This document shows, one piece after another, positions 37,240-47,457 of a stretch of DNA of 64,000 nt (its first letter is position 1; each line of letters begins with the position of its first letter). The position numbers were made by a program, and so were the translations under genes. Source of the DNA: Nocardia cyriacigeorgica (GTDB lineage Bacteria > Actinomycetota > Actinomycetes > Mycobacteriales > Mycobacteriaceae); contig NZ_VBUT01000004.1 in NCBI RefSeq assembly GCF_005863245.1, positions 496,001 to 560,000 of the forward strand, in the 5' to 3' direction. Under the pieces are notes generated by a model. The model did not search any database. It was not told the DNA's origin and saw nothing but the letters and a program-made list of their open reading frames with translations.

Positions 37240-37893
37240 TCACATCCGGTTCCCTGGATCCCGCAGAAATTCCAAACGTTCTGCCAGTCGCTGTCTGGCC
37301 CGGGCGCAGCGGCTCTTGATCGTGCCCTCCGGGACACCGAGCAGTGCCGCCGCGTCCGCCACGCTATACCCCTCCAGATCGACGGCCACGATCGCGGTGC
37401 GCTGGTCCGGCGGCAGCGAGAACAGCGCGCGGTCGACCACCATCGACATCTCCAGCCGGGCGATGTCGTCACGGTCCTCGATGGGTTCCGGCATGTTCTC
37501 CGGCGTCAGCGAGATCGCGCGCCTGGTCTTGTTGCGCCGGATCCGGTCCAGGCAGGCGTTGACCACGATGGCATGCAACCAGCTGCGCACCTCGGATTCG
37601 GCCCGGAACGAGCCCGCGGTGCGGTGCGCCGACAGCAGCGCGTCCTGGAGCGAGTCGGCGGCGTCCTCGCGGGTGTAGGAGGTGCGCAGCGCGGTCTGCC
37701 AGAGGTGGTCGTTATGCCTGCGCAGCAGTTCGGCGAAGGCGTGCGGCGCACCGCCCGCGTGGGCGCGGAGTAATTCGGCGTCGGTGGCCTCGCCGAGGAC
37801 GAGGGAACCGGCCCGCGCGAGGGCTCGAGGTCTCCCCCTGCGGAAGCCCGCGTTCGATTCCGACGACAATGCCAACCCCTTGGACGCGCTCAT
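37240..37893 (-). CDS. sigM: ECF RNA polymerase sigma factor SigM
   Basis: A 217-residue ECF sigma factor. Region 2 is about 45-110 (AFAELLRRHNDHLWQTALR, DAADSLQDALLSAHR, SEVRSWLHAIVVNACLDR), region 4 about 145-200 (LFSLPPDQRTAIVAVDLEGYSVADAAALLGVPEGTIKSRCARARQRL-type, read in parts). It directs RNA polymerase to a small stress/envelope regulon under control of RsmA downstream. ATG at 37891-37893 or GTG one codon earlier. No Shine-Dalgarno is seen; instead a strong hairpin ends 7 bases before the ATG. Confidence 0.92.
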   Translation of the reverse strand: MSASKGLALSSESNAGFRRGRPRALARAGSLVLGEATDAELLRAHAGGAPHAFAELLRRHNDHLWQTALRTSYTREDAADSLQDALLSAHRTAGSFRAESEVRSWLHAIVVNACLDRIRRNKTRRAISLTPENMPEPIEDRDDIARLEMSMVVDRALFSLPPDQRTAIVAVDLEGYSVADAAALLGVPEGTIKSRCARARQRLAERLEFLRDPGNRM

Positions 37894-37899
37894 CACAAT

Positions 37900-37920
37900 G
37901 CCCGGCCGGCCTGGCCGGGC
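37900..37920 (-). promoter_or_regulatory. Hairpin over the sigM translation start region
   Basis: Perfect 8-bp arms GCCCGGCC (37900-37907) and GGCCGGGC (37913-37920) with a 5-base loop. It occupies the place where a ribosome binding site should be and could limit sigM translation. Confidence 0.5.
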
Positions 37921-37994
37921 ACCGAAGAAATCGCAGCATGCAGGGATCGAAACGCCTGATCCCGAGAGGCTCCCCTGCTGAGAGCGCGTGCAAG

Positions 37995-38024
37995 ATCATA
38001 ACGTGGGTAACGATTCGGTAGCAA
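37995..38024 (-). promoter_or_regulatory. Probable sigM promoter
   Basis: On the minus strand TTGCTA (38024-38019), 18-base spacer, TATGAT (38000-37995). Gives a leader of about 95 bases containing the hairpin. Confidence 0.5.
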
Positions 38025-38107
38025 CCGGACCGCGATCCGGCCAGCGCTGCGACCAGGCCGTGACGACGGAGAGTTTTACCTGGTGAGGACAGGTTTCCAG
38101 TGAGGCG

Positions 38108-41100
38108 TCAGCGGGCGGCGTCGAAGCGGATGTCGGCGATGGAGGTCTGGAACTGGCCGTCGGCGTTGCCGAGGCCGGTGATCCAGACCAGCACATAACG
38201 GGCGGCCTGATCGGCCTGCACCGGGATCTGGGTGACGCCGTCGACCAAGGTCGCGCTGCCGATCAACTGCGTCTGATCCAGCGTGGGCGAGGTGGTCGGC
38301 GAGGTACGGATCTCCACCCGGGTGCCCGGGCTCGGCGAGTTGATCGCGACATTGGTGAGCTTGGCCGGGCTCGGCAAGGTCGCCAGCAGCCCGACGCCCT
38401 TCTTCAGAGCCGGGAACTGCTGGAAGTACTGGTCGGTGCGCCACATCGAGGAGGCGTTGTTGTCCAGCACCGAGCCGACGCCGCTGACGTTGTCCGGGGT
38501 GCCCTCCGGCGAGAACACCGACACACCCGTCACCGGAACCGGCACCCCGGCCTTCGGCGCCGGCGCACCGGGCGTCGCGGCGGGTTCGGCGGGGGCGGAA
38601 CTGGCCGTGGTGAGTCCGATATTGCGCTGTTCGTTCAGCGGTTCATCGGAGGCGCCCGGCGCGAAGATGCTCACCATCCACCAGATGATGATGCCGACCA
38701 CGAGCGCGGTGAGGATGCCGAGGCCCACCATGATCCACATCATCCGCTGCGACTTCTCGCGTTCGGCCGCAAGCAGTTCCGGATCGGCGAGGGTTTCGTC
38801 GGCGGGTGCGGTGGCGCGCTGGCCGAGCCGGAGCACCGGAATGAAGTCGGTCTTCTGATCGACCACCGACGCCTGCTCCAGCACATGCTGCACGGTCGCG
38901 GCGGTCCGCACACCCTTGTTGGGCTCCAGCGAACGGACCGCGACGGCGGAGATCTCGAACGGCACCTCCGGACGGATCTGGCGCGGTTCGACCGGGGTGC
39001 CGTCGGGGCCGAAATCGGCCAGCCGCAGCCCGCCGACCGTGGCGGCACTGCCGGTGACGCCACCGGCCCGCAGCGGCCAGCGCGCGGTGATCAGCGCGTA
39101 GAGCATGGCGCCGAGACCGCGCACGTCGGACTGGGCGTCGGAATCGGCCAGCGTGCCGGGGAAGGCGAGCACCGCGTCACCGGAGGCGCTGATGCGCACC
39201 CGGTCCGGATGGTCGATCGACAGCGAACCGCCGCCGCGATGGGCCATCTCGGCGGCCGAGGCCAGCGCCCGGATCGCGCGGGCGGCACCGATCGGCGAGG
39301 GCACGGTATCGGCCATCTCGCGCAGCGACCGGCCGGGAGTCCATTCGGCCACGACAATGCCGCCGGAGCTGCCGCGCACCACATCCAGCACGCGCGCCAG
39401 GCCCGGCGAGTTGATCTTGCCAAGGCGCAGCGTGCGCGACAGGATCGCCTGCGGGCCATCGTGACCGGAGTTGTCGGCGGCCTTCTGATCGGCGTCGACG
39501 AAGGTCAGCGCGACCTCACGATCGAGCTTGATGTCGAGCGCCTGCCAGAACTTCAGGCCGCGCGCACCGCCGTGGCTGGCCAGCAGCCGGTAACGACCGC
39601 CGGCGACGGAGGCGCCCGGCATCAGCTTCGGGCCGCGCGGGGTACGGCGCGGGCCGCCGCCGTCACCGCCGCCGACCGGCGGCATCACCGGCAGCATGCC
39701 GGTGTCGTACATCGGATCGCGTGGCGGCGCGTGGCGCTCGGTGCGGTCGTCTGCGTGCTCGGCATCGGAGGACGGATCCACCTCGTTCGGATCGGCCTGC
39801 TCCGGCTGGTGCGCCGATGCGGAATCGGGCTGCTCCCCCGCGGCGAGCGGAACGTCGGTGGAGAGCCCGCCCGCCGTGTTCGCAGCTGATTCGGCGGCTG
39901 GGACGCCGCCCACCGCGTCGTCGCTCACCCTCGGTCCTCCTTCGCCCTGATGTGTCGCAACCCCGGCGAATTCGCCACTTGTGCTTCTCTGCCGAACAGG
40001 GTACGGGAACTCGCCGACCCCGGTGATGTCAACAGCATTCGAGCGGATGACGGGCAGCACCATGGTCTGTGCGTCCATGGGGTCGTAGTGGGAGTAGGCC
40101 AGGTACGGATCGGGCCTGCGCAGGATCTGGGTGGCGTACTCGTCCTCGACCGGCTCGTCCAGCCCCAGATCGGGCGCGGGCGGAGTGATGCCGAGCTTGC
40201 GCGAGATCGCCACGGTGATGGCGACGATCTCCGGGATACCGGCCAGGCGCATGAGTCCGAAAGCCACCCCGAACATCACCAGCGAGGTGATGACGACGCG
40301 GATGAACGAGCCCGGGCCGTGCAGCGAGTCCGAGAGCCGGTGCAGGCCGAGCACCTTGTCCACGATCAGCATCACCGCGCCGCCTGCCGCCGAGGACAGC
40401 ACGACCCTGGTGATGGTGTGGCCCACATTGGCCATGCGCAGATCGCCGAGGCTGCGGTGCAGCAGATATCCGCCGATGAAGGCGCCCGCGGTGAAACCGA
40501 CGCCGGTGGCCGCGCCGAGCACCATCACCACCTGATCGCCATTGCTGGCCAGCACCGGCGCCAGCGCCGAGCCGATGATCTTGACGGTGACGATGCCGAG
40601 AATGATCCAGGTCGGCGTCCAGGCCTGCTCCCTGGCGTAGAACACGCGCAGATGGATCAGTACCAGCGCGTACGGGATCAGCGTGAAGGCCGACCAGCTG
40701 ACCGCCTGGCCGAGGCGTTCGGCGTCCTCGGCGAAGCGGGCGTAGCCGAACAGCGCGTCACCGACCTGCGGGCCGGCCAGCGTCAGGAACACGACGATGG
40801 GGATCAGCGCGATCATCGTCAGCCTGGTGGCGGCCGAGAGATCGTCGACGACCGCCGGGGTGTCGTCGTTGGCGGCGTTGCGGCTCAACCGCGGCATGAT
40901 CGCGGTGAGCAGGGTGACGCCGAGCACGCCGTAGGGCAGCTGGAGCAGCGCCCAGGCGTTGTTGTAGATCGCCGGACCGGCCGCGTCGGCCTGCGAGGAG
41001 ATGTGGTTGGCGAAGATCGTGCCGATCTGGCTGATCAGCACGTAGAGGATGATGGCGGCGCCCATGGTGCCGAACTGCTTGAGCCGGGCGTCGACGCCCC

Positions 41101-42637
41101 ACAGCGGGCGCAGATCGATGCCTTCGCGGCGGATGGCCGGGATCAGCACCATCGCCTGGGTGACGACGCCGAGGGTGACGCCGACGCCGAGGATCAGCAG
41201 CTTCGGATCGCCCATCCGCACCGGATCCAGCGAGATCTCACCCGGGGTCACCGCGTACAGGCCGAGCGTCACCAGCACGACGATGTTGTTGAACACCGGG
41301 GCCCAGGCGCCGGGTTTGAAGTTCTGCCTGGTGTTCAAGATGGCCGTGAACAGGGCCGACATGCCGTAGAACAGGATCGCCGGTACCAGCAGGAACGTCA
41401 GCGCGGTGGTCAGATCGGTGTTGACCTCACCGTCGGCTGCGACGAACAGATGGGTGGCCAGGATCGGTGCCGACGCCGTGGCCAGCAACGCGGCCGTGGC
41501 CAGCACCACGAAGGCGGCGGTGACCAGCCTGCGCACGAACGCGGCGCCGCCGTCGGCGTCCTCCTGTTCGGCGCGCACCAGCGTCGGCACCACGATCGCG
41601 GTCAGCACCGCGCCGAGCACCAGTTCGGCGATCATGTTCGGGATCAGGCTGGCCGAGGTGAAGGCACTGGCGATGGCCGGGCCGAGCACGGTGAGCAGCA
41701 GCAGCTGCTTACCGAAGCCGGTGATGCGGCTGATCAGGGTGGCGAAGGCGATGGAGCCGGAGTCGCGCAGCAGCCGGGCGTTGGCGCTTTCCTTGGACTC
41801 GGGCTTGGCGGGCTTGTCGGCCACCACGACCGGCATGCCCTTGGTGCTCGGCCTGCCGGACTCGGCGCGGGGCGCCACTCGTTCGGGCGGCGCGGGCCGT
41901 CGCACCTGCGGCTGCGGCTGGGTGGGCGGTCGATGCGGTGGCTGCTCGCCACCGCGCGCCGGACGACTCTGCGGCGGCCGGCCCTGACCCGGCACCGACT
42001 GACCCTGCGCCGGCCGACTCTGCCCCGGCACCGACTGGCCGGGGCCCTGCGGCGGTTGGCCGGGGCCCTGCGGCGGCTGACTGTGCTGCGGCGGCCCGGG
42101 CGGACGCTGCGGTTGGCCCGGACGCGGCGGCCTGCCCTGGCCCTGCGGCGGAAGCGGCGGACGCTGAGGCCTGCCCTGTTGCGGCGGCCCGGGACGCACC
42201 GGACGTTGCTGGGGTAGCTCACCGCTGCGGGGGTCGCGCGGCGGCACCGGACGCTGCTGGGGAAATTCCCCGCTGCGGGGATCGACCCCGCCCTGCGGCG
42301 GCCGACCGCGCGGCGGAATCCGCTGCGGCGGCGGCAGCGGACCGGGACGTCCCGGTTGCGCGGGCGGCGGACCGGGCCGTGGCGGCCGGGGTTCGGCGGG
42401 GTAACTCTGCTGACCGGGATGCGGTGGACGCTGCGGTGGCGGCATCCGGCGGCCGGGGGCGGGCGGTTCGCCGGGACGGCTGATGCGCGGCACTCCGGGC
42501 CCGGCACCGTCGCCGCTCATCGTCGGCTCCGCGTGCGGTCCCCGTTCCCAGGGCGCCGCGGGGGCCCGCCGGGCCGGTGGTACGTCGGGGCGGTCCTCGG
42601 GTCGCTGATGAGCGAATTGATCATCGTCGCCCATCAT
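38108..42637 (-). CDS. murJ: MurJ lipid II flippase fused to a pseudokinase domain
   Basis: A 1509-residue protein, longer than the 1184 of Rv3910. Residues about 1-275 are a Pro/Gln/Gly/Arg-rich disordered cytoplasmic extension. The MviN/MurJ flippase with about 14 helices follows (about 280-800: LLRDSGSIAFATLISRITGFGKQ). A cytoplasmic linker leads to a protein-kinase-like domain (about 1005-1275) lacking catalytic residues; the VAIK-type lysine region reads EVALTFVD and no HRD or DFG is seen. One transmembrane helix (about 1300-1322) and an extracellular discoidin-like end follow. In mycobacteria this pseudokinase is phosphorylated by PknB and binds FhaA, controlling lipid II export. Confidence 0.92.
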   Translation of the reverse strand: MMGDDDQFAHQRPEDRPDVPPARRAPAAPWERGPHAEPTMSGDGAGPGVPRISRPGEPPAPGRRMPPPQRPPHPGQQSYPAEPRPPRPGPPPAQPGRPGPLPPPQRIPPRGRPPQGGVDPRSGEFPQQRPVPPRDPRSGELPQQRPVRPGPPQQGRPQRPPLPPQGQGRPPRPGQPQRPPGPPQHSQPPQGPGQPPQGPGQSVPGQSRPAQGQSVPGQGRPPQSRPARGGEQPPHRPPTQPQPQVRRPAPPERVAPRAESGRPSTKGMPVVVADKPAKPESKESANARLLRDSGSIAFATLISRITGFGKQLLLLTVLGPAIASAFTSASLIPNMIAELVLGAVLTAIVVPTLVRAEQEDADGGAAFVRRLVTAAFVVLATAALLATASAPILATHLFVAADGEVNTDLTTALTFLLVPAILFYGMSALFTAILNTRQNFKPGAWAPVFNNIVVLVTLGLYAVTPGEISLDPVRMGDPKLLILGVGVTLGVVTQAMVLIPAIRREGIDLRPLWGVDARLKQFGTMGAAIILYVLISQIGTIFANHISSQADAAGPAIYNNAWALLQLPYGVLGVTLLTAIMPRLSRNAANDDTPAVVDDLSAATRLTMIALIPIVVFLTLAGPQVGDALFGYARFAEDAERLGQAVSWSAFTLIPYALVLIHLRVFYAREQAWTPTWIILGIVTVKIIGSALAPVLASNGDQVVMVLGAATGVGFTAGAFIGGYLLHRSLGDLRMANVGHTITRVVLSSAAGGAVMLIVDKVLGLHRLSDSLHGPGSFIRVVITSLVMFGVAFGLMRLAGIPEIVAITVAISRKLGITPPAPDLGLDEPVEDEYATQILRRPDPYLAYSHYDPMDAQTMVLPVIRSNAVDITGVGEFPYPVRQRSTSGEFAGVATHQGEGGPRVSDDAVGGVPAAESAANTAGGLSTDVPLAAGEQPDSASAHQPEQADPNEVDPSSDAEHADDRTERHAPPRDPMYDTGMLPVMPPVGGGDGGGPRRTPRGPKLMPGASVAGGRYRLLASHGGARGLKFWQALDIKLDREVALTFVDADQKAADNSGHDGPQAILSRTLRLGKINSPGLARVLDVVRGSSGGIVVAEWTPGRSLREMADTVPSPIGAARAIRALASAAEMAHRGGGSLSIDHPDRVRISASGDAVLAFPGTLADSDAQSDVRGLGAMLYALITARWPLRAGGVTGSAATVGGLRLADFGPDGTPVEPRQIRPEVPFEISAVAVRSLEPNKGVRTAATVQHVLEQASVVDQKTDFIPVLRLGQRATAPADETLADPELLAAEREKSQRMMWIMVGLGILTALVVGIIIWWMVSIFAPGASDEPLNEQRNIGLTTASSAPAEPAATPGAPAPKAGVPVPVTGVSVFSPEGTPDNVSGVGSVLDNNASSMWRTDQYFQQFPALKKGVGLLATLPSPAKLTNVAINSPSPGTRVEIRTSPTTSPTLDQTQLIGSATLVDGVTQIPVQADQAARYVLVWITGLGNADGQFQTSIADIRFDAAR

Positions 42638-42722
42638 GCCTCCTGTGCATCGCCGGGCAGCGGAACCGGACGGTGGCGATGAGCTGCGCCGCGCCGAAGC
42701 GCGCCGGGCGGGCCTGGCTCAT

Positions 42723-45284
42723 CTACACCTCCTGTTGCTGTCCTTGCTGCCGAAGTGCGCGCTTACGCGCCCGCCGGTACCTGTTGACCCGCCGCCGGAT
42801 GCCCGGATCGACGCCCTTGTCGGCGGGATCCGGCTCTCCGTGGAACCGGCGCCACAGGCGGCGTCCGGCCAACAGGAACAGCAGTATCCCGGCACATGCG
42901 GTAATTATCGCCAGCGTTTGACCGTACGCGTTCGAACGCACCGACACCGACGTGGCGTTGCCGAGCGGCACCCCCTCCGGCGTGGTAAGCGAAATCGGAA
43001 TGACCAGGTTACGGGAGTCGCTGACCTCGGTGGGGATCTGGAACGAGCGGGTGCCGCGCGGCGGCAGCTGCTGTTCGCCGATATCGGTGATCTTCGTCTC
43101 GGCCGGAGCGTCGATCCGGAACCGGATCCGCACCGCGACCGGCAGATCGTTGCGGGCGACCAAGAGCAAGGGGCTCTGCTCGGAGGCCAGGGTGTACACC
43201 CCGCCCGGCGGCAGCACGGTGACCGAACCGAACATGCGGTCCAGTGCGGTCGTGGTCTGCTCCACCCGGCGCTGGGCGAAGGTGTCGGCCATGGCGGTTT
43301 CGCCGCGGCGGTCGGACAGGCTCAGCGCGCGCACCAGGTCGTCGCGCAGCGGGGTGAGGAATTCCTGTGGCGTCGGCTCCGACTGCGGCACCTCGACCAG
43401 CGCGCGCATCAGTTCGCTGATCCGATGGCCCTGCTCGCGGATCGGCGCGACGAACCGGCCCGGTGCCGCGTCCTCGCTCGCCTGCGCGAGGTAATCGACC
43501 TGGTAGGGCGCGGAATCGGCGGGCTGGTCGAGCAGCTGGGCGAAGCTGCGCGGGGTGGCCAGATTGTTCTCCAGCAGCAGTTCGACCTGGCGCAGGACCG
43601 CGATGGCCTCGTCGCGGTTGGCGCCCCACTGTTGCGGCGGCACCAGCAGGGCCGAGCGCGGCCGGTCCGGACGCGGGTTGAGCGCACTCCACGACAAGGC
43701 GCCGAGCGCGTCCTGCAAGCGGGCGGTCCTGGAGTCCTTGGTGACCTCGTAACGGACCCGGTCGGGGGTGAACGACGGCGTCGGCGGGTTGGAGCCCATC
43801 GCGGCCAGCGCCGTCGCCGACCAGATGTCGAAGGTGGCCGCGCGCAGGGCCGGATCATCGGCGGGTTCGGGGACTCGGGGGGCCGGAACTCCCGCGGCGG
43901 GCGGCGGCGCCGCGGCGGGTGGGACGGGCGTCGCGGGCGCGGGCGGTGTGATGCCGGGCAGCCGGACCACATCGGGCGTTCCGGGTTCGGGCTCGGTGCG
44001 CGCGGTGCGGGTGGCGGCGGTGCGTCCGGTGACGCCGGTGCGGGCCGAGGTGATCGCGGGATCGTCGGCGAGAGCGACGGCATTATCGGCCAGCACCGCG
44101 GTCTTGAAGCCGTTGCTGCGCAGCAGCACTCCCGCGCTGGTGTCGATGCTGCCGGAATCGGGCAGGCTCACCCCGCGCACCGACCGGGTGGCCAGGATCG
44201 AATCGACGACGTCGGCGGGCGCCTTCACCGCGCGCGCCGTGAGCTGCGGATCGTCCACCGCGGCCAGCGCCGACAGGTCCACCTGTGCGAACGGCAGCGC
44301 CACCGTGCACATCGACGAGGCCAGCGTCCGCAACCGGTCCAGCCAGGCCTGCGCCTGGTCCGATCCGGTACCGGCCCTGGTCGCGCCGCCCGGGTCGGAT
44401 GGGCTGGCCAGCACCCGGTAGTCGCCGGTCATCGCCTGCACGGTGAGCAGCAGATCCGGGTCGACGGCGACACACACCGAGGAGGCCAGCCGCTTGTCCC
44501 GGCCCGCATCGCTGCCGAGCACGGTCTCCAACGCGTCGAGCAGCTGCTCCAGCCGCCCGCCCTTGGCCAGCGACGACGCCAGCTCGTCATCGGTCAGTTC
44601 GGGCAGCTCGTCCACCGTGCCCGCGCGCCCGGCCACCAGCCGCGGCCGATCCGCCAGCGGCCACACCAGCGTGGTCGCCACCGGGGGCGCCGGTGCGGGC
44701 GGCACCGGTTCGGTGGCGCCGGCCGAAGCGGGCGGCAGGCCGAGCACCGGCAGCAGGAAACGGGCGTCGTCGAGGCGGGCCTGGCTGCCGTAGGCCGGTT
44801 CCCCGTTGACGTTGAGCAGCAGCGGATACACCCCGGGTGCGGTGATGTCGAGCGAGGCGCCGGTGTCGTCGGCCCGCAACGCGATGCTCAGCGTGAACTG
44901 GCGGCGCTGGCCGGGGCTGAGCCGTTCGGCGACGTCCTCGAAGGGGCCGGCCACGTCGTAGTTGGCCTGGTCCAGCCGCAGTGCGGTGCGCAGTCCGCTG
45001 GGTTCGGCGATCGCGCGGGCGCGCTGCACCCGGACGCTGACGTCGTCGACCACCCGGTCACCGATGTTGGTGACGGTGCCCGACACGGTCAGCAGTGGAT
45101 CGCTGGTGGTGGTCACCGTGGTCGGGGTCACCGAGTCCAGCGAGAGCTTGAGGAACTTCGGCGACGACGTCTCACCGGACTCGCTCGGCTGCGCGCCCGC
45201 GGGTGGTTCGCTCAGCACCGGCAGCGTCGCCACCGCGCCGAGAATCGTCAGGACCGCCACGATGATCCGCAGTCCACGCGTCAT
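42723..45284 (-). CDS. DUF6049 family membrane-anchored protein (Rv3909-like)
   Basis: An 853-residue envelope protein. Signal peptide (about 1-31, [19 protein letters not shown]), large extracytoplasmic part with Ig-like segments ([49 protein letters not shown]), a Pro-rich linker near 410-445, one transmembrane helix (about 790-810) and a basic cytoplasmic tail. It lies between the NUDIX gene and murJ, as Rv3909 does, and overlaps the NUDIX stop by ATGA. Function is unknown; the context suggests a partner of MurJ at the envelope. Confidence 0.85.
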   Translation of the reverse strand: MTRGLRIIVAVLTILGAVATLPVLSEPPAGAQPSESGETSSPKFLKLSLDSVTPTTVTTTSDPLLTVSGTVTNIGDRVVDDVSVRVQRARAIAEPSGLRTALRLDQANYDVAGPFEDVAERLSPGQRRQFTLSIALRADDTGASLDITAPGVYPLLLNVNGEPAYGSQARLDDARFLLPVLGLPPASAGATEPVPPAPAPPVATTLVWPLADRPRLVAGRAGTVDELPELTDDELASSLAKGGRLEQLLDALETVLGSDAGRDKRLASSVCVAVDPDLLLTVQAMTGDYRVLASPSDPGGATRAGTGSDQAQAWLDRLRTLASSMCTVALPFAQVDLSALAAVDDPQLTARAVKAPADVVDSILATRSVRGVSLPDSGSIDTSAGVLLRSNGFKTAVLADNAVALADDPAITSARTGVTGRTAATRTARTEPEPGTPDVVRLPGITPPAPATPVPPAAAPPPAAGVPAPRVPEPADDPALRAATFDIWSATALAAMGSNPPTPSFTPDRVRYEVTKDSRTARLQDALGALSWSALNPRPDRPRSALLVPPQQWGANRDEAIAVLRQVELLLENNLATPRSFAQLLDQPADSAPYQVDYLAQASEDAAPGRFVAPIREQGHRISELMRALVEVPQSEPTPQEFLTPLRDDLVRALSLSDRRGETAMADTFAQRRVEQTTTALDRMFGSVTVLPPGGVYTLASEQSPLLLVARNDLPVAVRIRFRIDAPAETKITDIGEQQLPPRGTRSFQIPTEVSDSRNLVIPISLTTPEGVPLGNATSVSVRSNAYGQTLAIITACAGILLFLLAGRRLWRRFHGEPDPADKGVDPGIRRRVNRYRRARKRALRQQGQQQEV

Positions 45285-45817
45285 TGCTTGCCGGTCTCCA
45301 TCCGGTCGATCAGCCGGTTCGCCACCTCGGCCAGGCGCCGTTCGTCGGCGTAGGCGAGCCGGGAGTCGAGCTCACTCAACGGAACCCACGCCACCTGGGT
45401 GACTTCGATGTCCGCGTCGGACAGTTCACCACCGACCGAGCGTAAAAGGAAATGGTGCACCGTTTTGTGTACCCGGCGGCCGTCGGTGACGAACCAGTAA
45501 TCGATGCTGCCGAGTTCGGCGACCACCACGCCCTGGATGCCGGTTTCCTCGGCGACTTCCCGGATGGCGGTCTGCTCGGAGGTCTCGCCTTCTTCGATAT
45601 GGCCCTTGGGTAGCGACCACAGCAGCCGTCCGCGCCGGTCGGTGCGCCCGATCAGGGCGGCGCTGCGCTGTTCACGCGGCCCGTCGAGGCCGTCGACGAC
45701 GAGGCCGCCCGCGGAAGTCTCCTTGACCGTGCGCATGCGTGGTCTCGCCGCGTTTCCGGCCGAACCTCGGCGCCGGGGCTGGCGGCGTCGACTGTTCGCG
45801 CGATCGGCCGGGGACAC
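45281..45817 (-). CDS. NUDIX hydrolase (MutT4-like, Rv3908)
   Basis: A 178-residue NUDIX enzyme. The Nudix box [23 protein letters not shown] fits GX5EX7REUXEEXGU, preceded by LLWSLPK. The basic N-terminal 30 residues ([13 protein letters not shown]) are an extension. GTG at 45815-45817 is preferred over a TTG one codon earlier: AGGA lies 7 bases before it, and TAGGAT (45828-45823) could instead be a -10 for a leaderless message. It likely hydrolyses a nucleoside diphosphate derivative. First gene of the NUDIX-DUF6049-murJ operon, divergent from pcnA. Confidence 0.9.
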   Translation of the reverse strand: MSPADRANSRRRQPRRRGSAGNAARPRMRTVKETSAGGLVVDGLDGPREQRSAALIGRTDRRGRLLWSLPKGHIEEGETSEQTAIREVAEETGIQGVVVAELGSIDYWFVTDGRRVHKTVHHFLLRSVGGELSDADIEVTQVAWVPLSELDSRLAYADERRLAEVANRLIDRMETGKQ

Positions 45818-45939
45818 CAAGCAATCCTAATCGACGGCGCGGGCCCGGCCGTCCATAGACCGCCGCATGGCGGCGGCGTTCCCGGCCCGCGCGGACGGCG
45901 GTGTCCGGGACAACCTTCGGCTGGGTAAGGTTCACGTTC

Positions 45940-47439
45940 GTGGTTTCGACCGGCCCCGACCCCGCCCAGCTGCCCGCGCAGACCGATCACGCGCAGCTCG
46001 CGCCCGATGAGCGCCGCACCAGGCTGCTCGCCGCGGCGGCGGTGACCCTCGGCAGCCTCGGCGATGTGCTCACCCCGCTCGGCGAGCTGTTCGCCGCGCG
46101 CGGGTTCCAGCTGTACCTGGTCGGCGGCAGTGTCCGCGACGCGGTGCTCGGCCGCCTCGGCACCGATCTCGATTTCACCACCGATGCCAGGCCGGAGCAG
46201 GTGCAGCAGATCATGCGCGGCTGGGCCGATCATCTGTGGGACACCGGCGGCCTGGCCTTCGGCACCGTCAGCGCGGCCAAGGACGAGCAGCAGCTCGAGA
46301 TCACCACCTTCCGCAGCGACTCCTACGACCGGGTCTCCCGCAACCCGGAGGTCACCTTCGGCGACAGCCTCGAAGGCGATCTGGTCCGGCGCGATTTCAC
46401 CGTCAACGCGATGGCGGTGAAGATCGGCGCGGACGGCGCCCTGGAGTTCGTCGACCCGCTCGGCGGCATGGACGCCCTGCTCGCCGGCGTGCTGGACACC
46501 CCGTCGACGCCGCAGGAATCCTTCGGCGACGATCCGCTGCGGATGCTGCGTGCCGCCCGTTTCGTCTCCCAGCTCGGTTTCACGCTGCATCCGCGGGTGC
46601 AGCAGGCGATCACCGAGATGGCGGGCGAGATCGAACGGATCACCGCCGAACGGGTGCGCACCGAACTGGACAAGCTCATCGCGGGCGCGCATCCCATCGA
46701 CGGCATCAACATCATGTGCGAGACCGGGCTGGCCCAGATCGTGCTGCCCGAGGTGCCCGCCATGAAACTGGAGATCGACGAGCATCACCAGCACAAGGAC
46801 GTCTACTGGCATTCGCTGACCGTGCTCGAACAGGCCATCGACCAGGAAGAAGGCGATCCCGACCTGGTGCTGCGCTGGGCGGCGCTGCTGCACGACATCG
46901 GCAAACCCGACACCAAACGCAATGAGCCGGGCGGCGGAGTGAGCTTCCACCATCACGAGGTGGTCGGCGCGAAGATGGTGCGCAAGCGGATGCGGGCGCT
47001 GAAATATCCGAAGCAGTTCACCGAAGACGTGGCCAGGCTGGTGTTCCTGCACCTGCGGTTCCACGGTTACGGCAAGGGCCAGTGGACCGATTCGGCGGTG
47101 CGCCGCTACGTCACCGACGCCGGTGACCTGCTGCCCCGGCTGCACAAACTGGTGCGCGCCGACTGCACCACCCGCAACAAGCGGCGTGCCGCGGCCCTGC
47201 GTGCCACCTACGACGATCTGGAGCTGCGGATCGCGCGGCTGCAAGAGCAGGAGAACCTTGATCGGGTCCGCCCCGACCTGGACGGCAACGCGATCATGGA
47301 ACTGCTCGGCCTGAAACCGGGGCCCGAGGTCGGCAAGGCCTGGAAGTACCTGAAGGAACTCCGGCTCGATCGTGGCCCGCTGACCAGGGAAGAAGCCGAG
47401 GCGGCGCTGCTGGAGTGGTGGAAGAGCCAGCAGTCCTGA
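45940..47439 (+). CDS. pcnA: CCA tRNA nucleotidyltransferase
   Basis: A 499-residue class II nucleotidyltransferase that adds CCA to tRNA 3' ends. The catalytic head has LVGGSVRDAVLGRLGTDLDFTT (DxD metal site); then RRDFTVNAMA and DDPLRMLRAARFVSQLGF. A C-terminal HD-type domain has HHQHKDVYWHSL and LLHDIGKP. The encoded tRNAs in this window lack CCA, so the activity is needed. The GTG at 45940 lies 8 bases after TAAGGT (-10-like), suggesting a leaderless message; a GTG 13 codons upstream (45901) is the alternative. Matches Rv3907c. Confidence 0.93.
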   Translation: MVSTGPDPAQLPAQTDHAQLAPDERRTRLLAAAAVTLGSLGDVLTPLGELFAARGFQLYLVGGSVRDAVLGRLGTDLDFTTDARPEQVQQIMRGWADHLWDTGGLAFGTVSAAKDEQQLEITTFRSDSYDRVSRNPEVTFGDSLEGDLVRRDFTVNAMAVKIGADGALEFVDPLGGMDALLAGVLDTPSTPQESFGDDPLRMLRAARFVSQLGFTLHPRVQQAITEMAGEIERITAERVRTELDKLIAGAHPIDGINIMCETGLAQIVLPEVPAMKLEIDEHHQHKDVYWHSLTVLEQAIDQEEGDPDLVLRWAALLHDIGKPDTKRNEPGGGVSFHHHEVVGAKMVRKRMRALKYPKQFTEDVARLVFLHLRFHGYGKGQWTDSAVRRYVTDAGDLLPRLHKLVRADCTTRNKRRAAALRATYDDLELRIARLQEQENLDRVRPDLDGNAIMELLGLKPGPEVGKAWKYLKELRLDRGPLTREEAEAALLEWWKSQQS

Positions 47440-47457
47440 TCCGGCCGGGCGGCCGGA

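Noticed and set aside
39950..42217. A 755-codon frame antisense to murJ
   Set aside because: Shadow of the murJ frame; no domain pattern.
42636..45353. A 905-codon frame antisense to the DUF6049 gene
   Set aside because: Shadow frame rich in Arg, Gly, Gln and His; the opposite strand has a signal peptide, Ig-like segments and a membrane helix.
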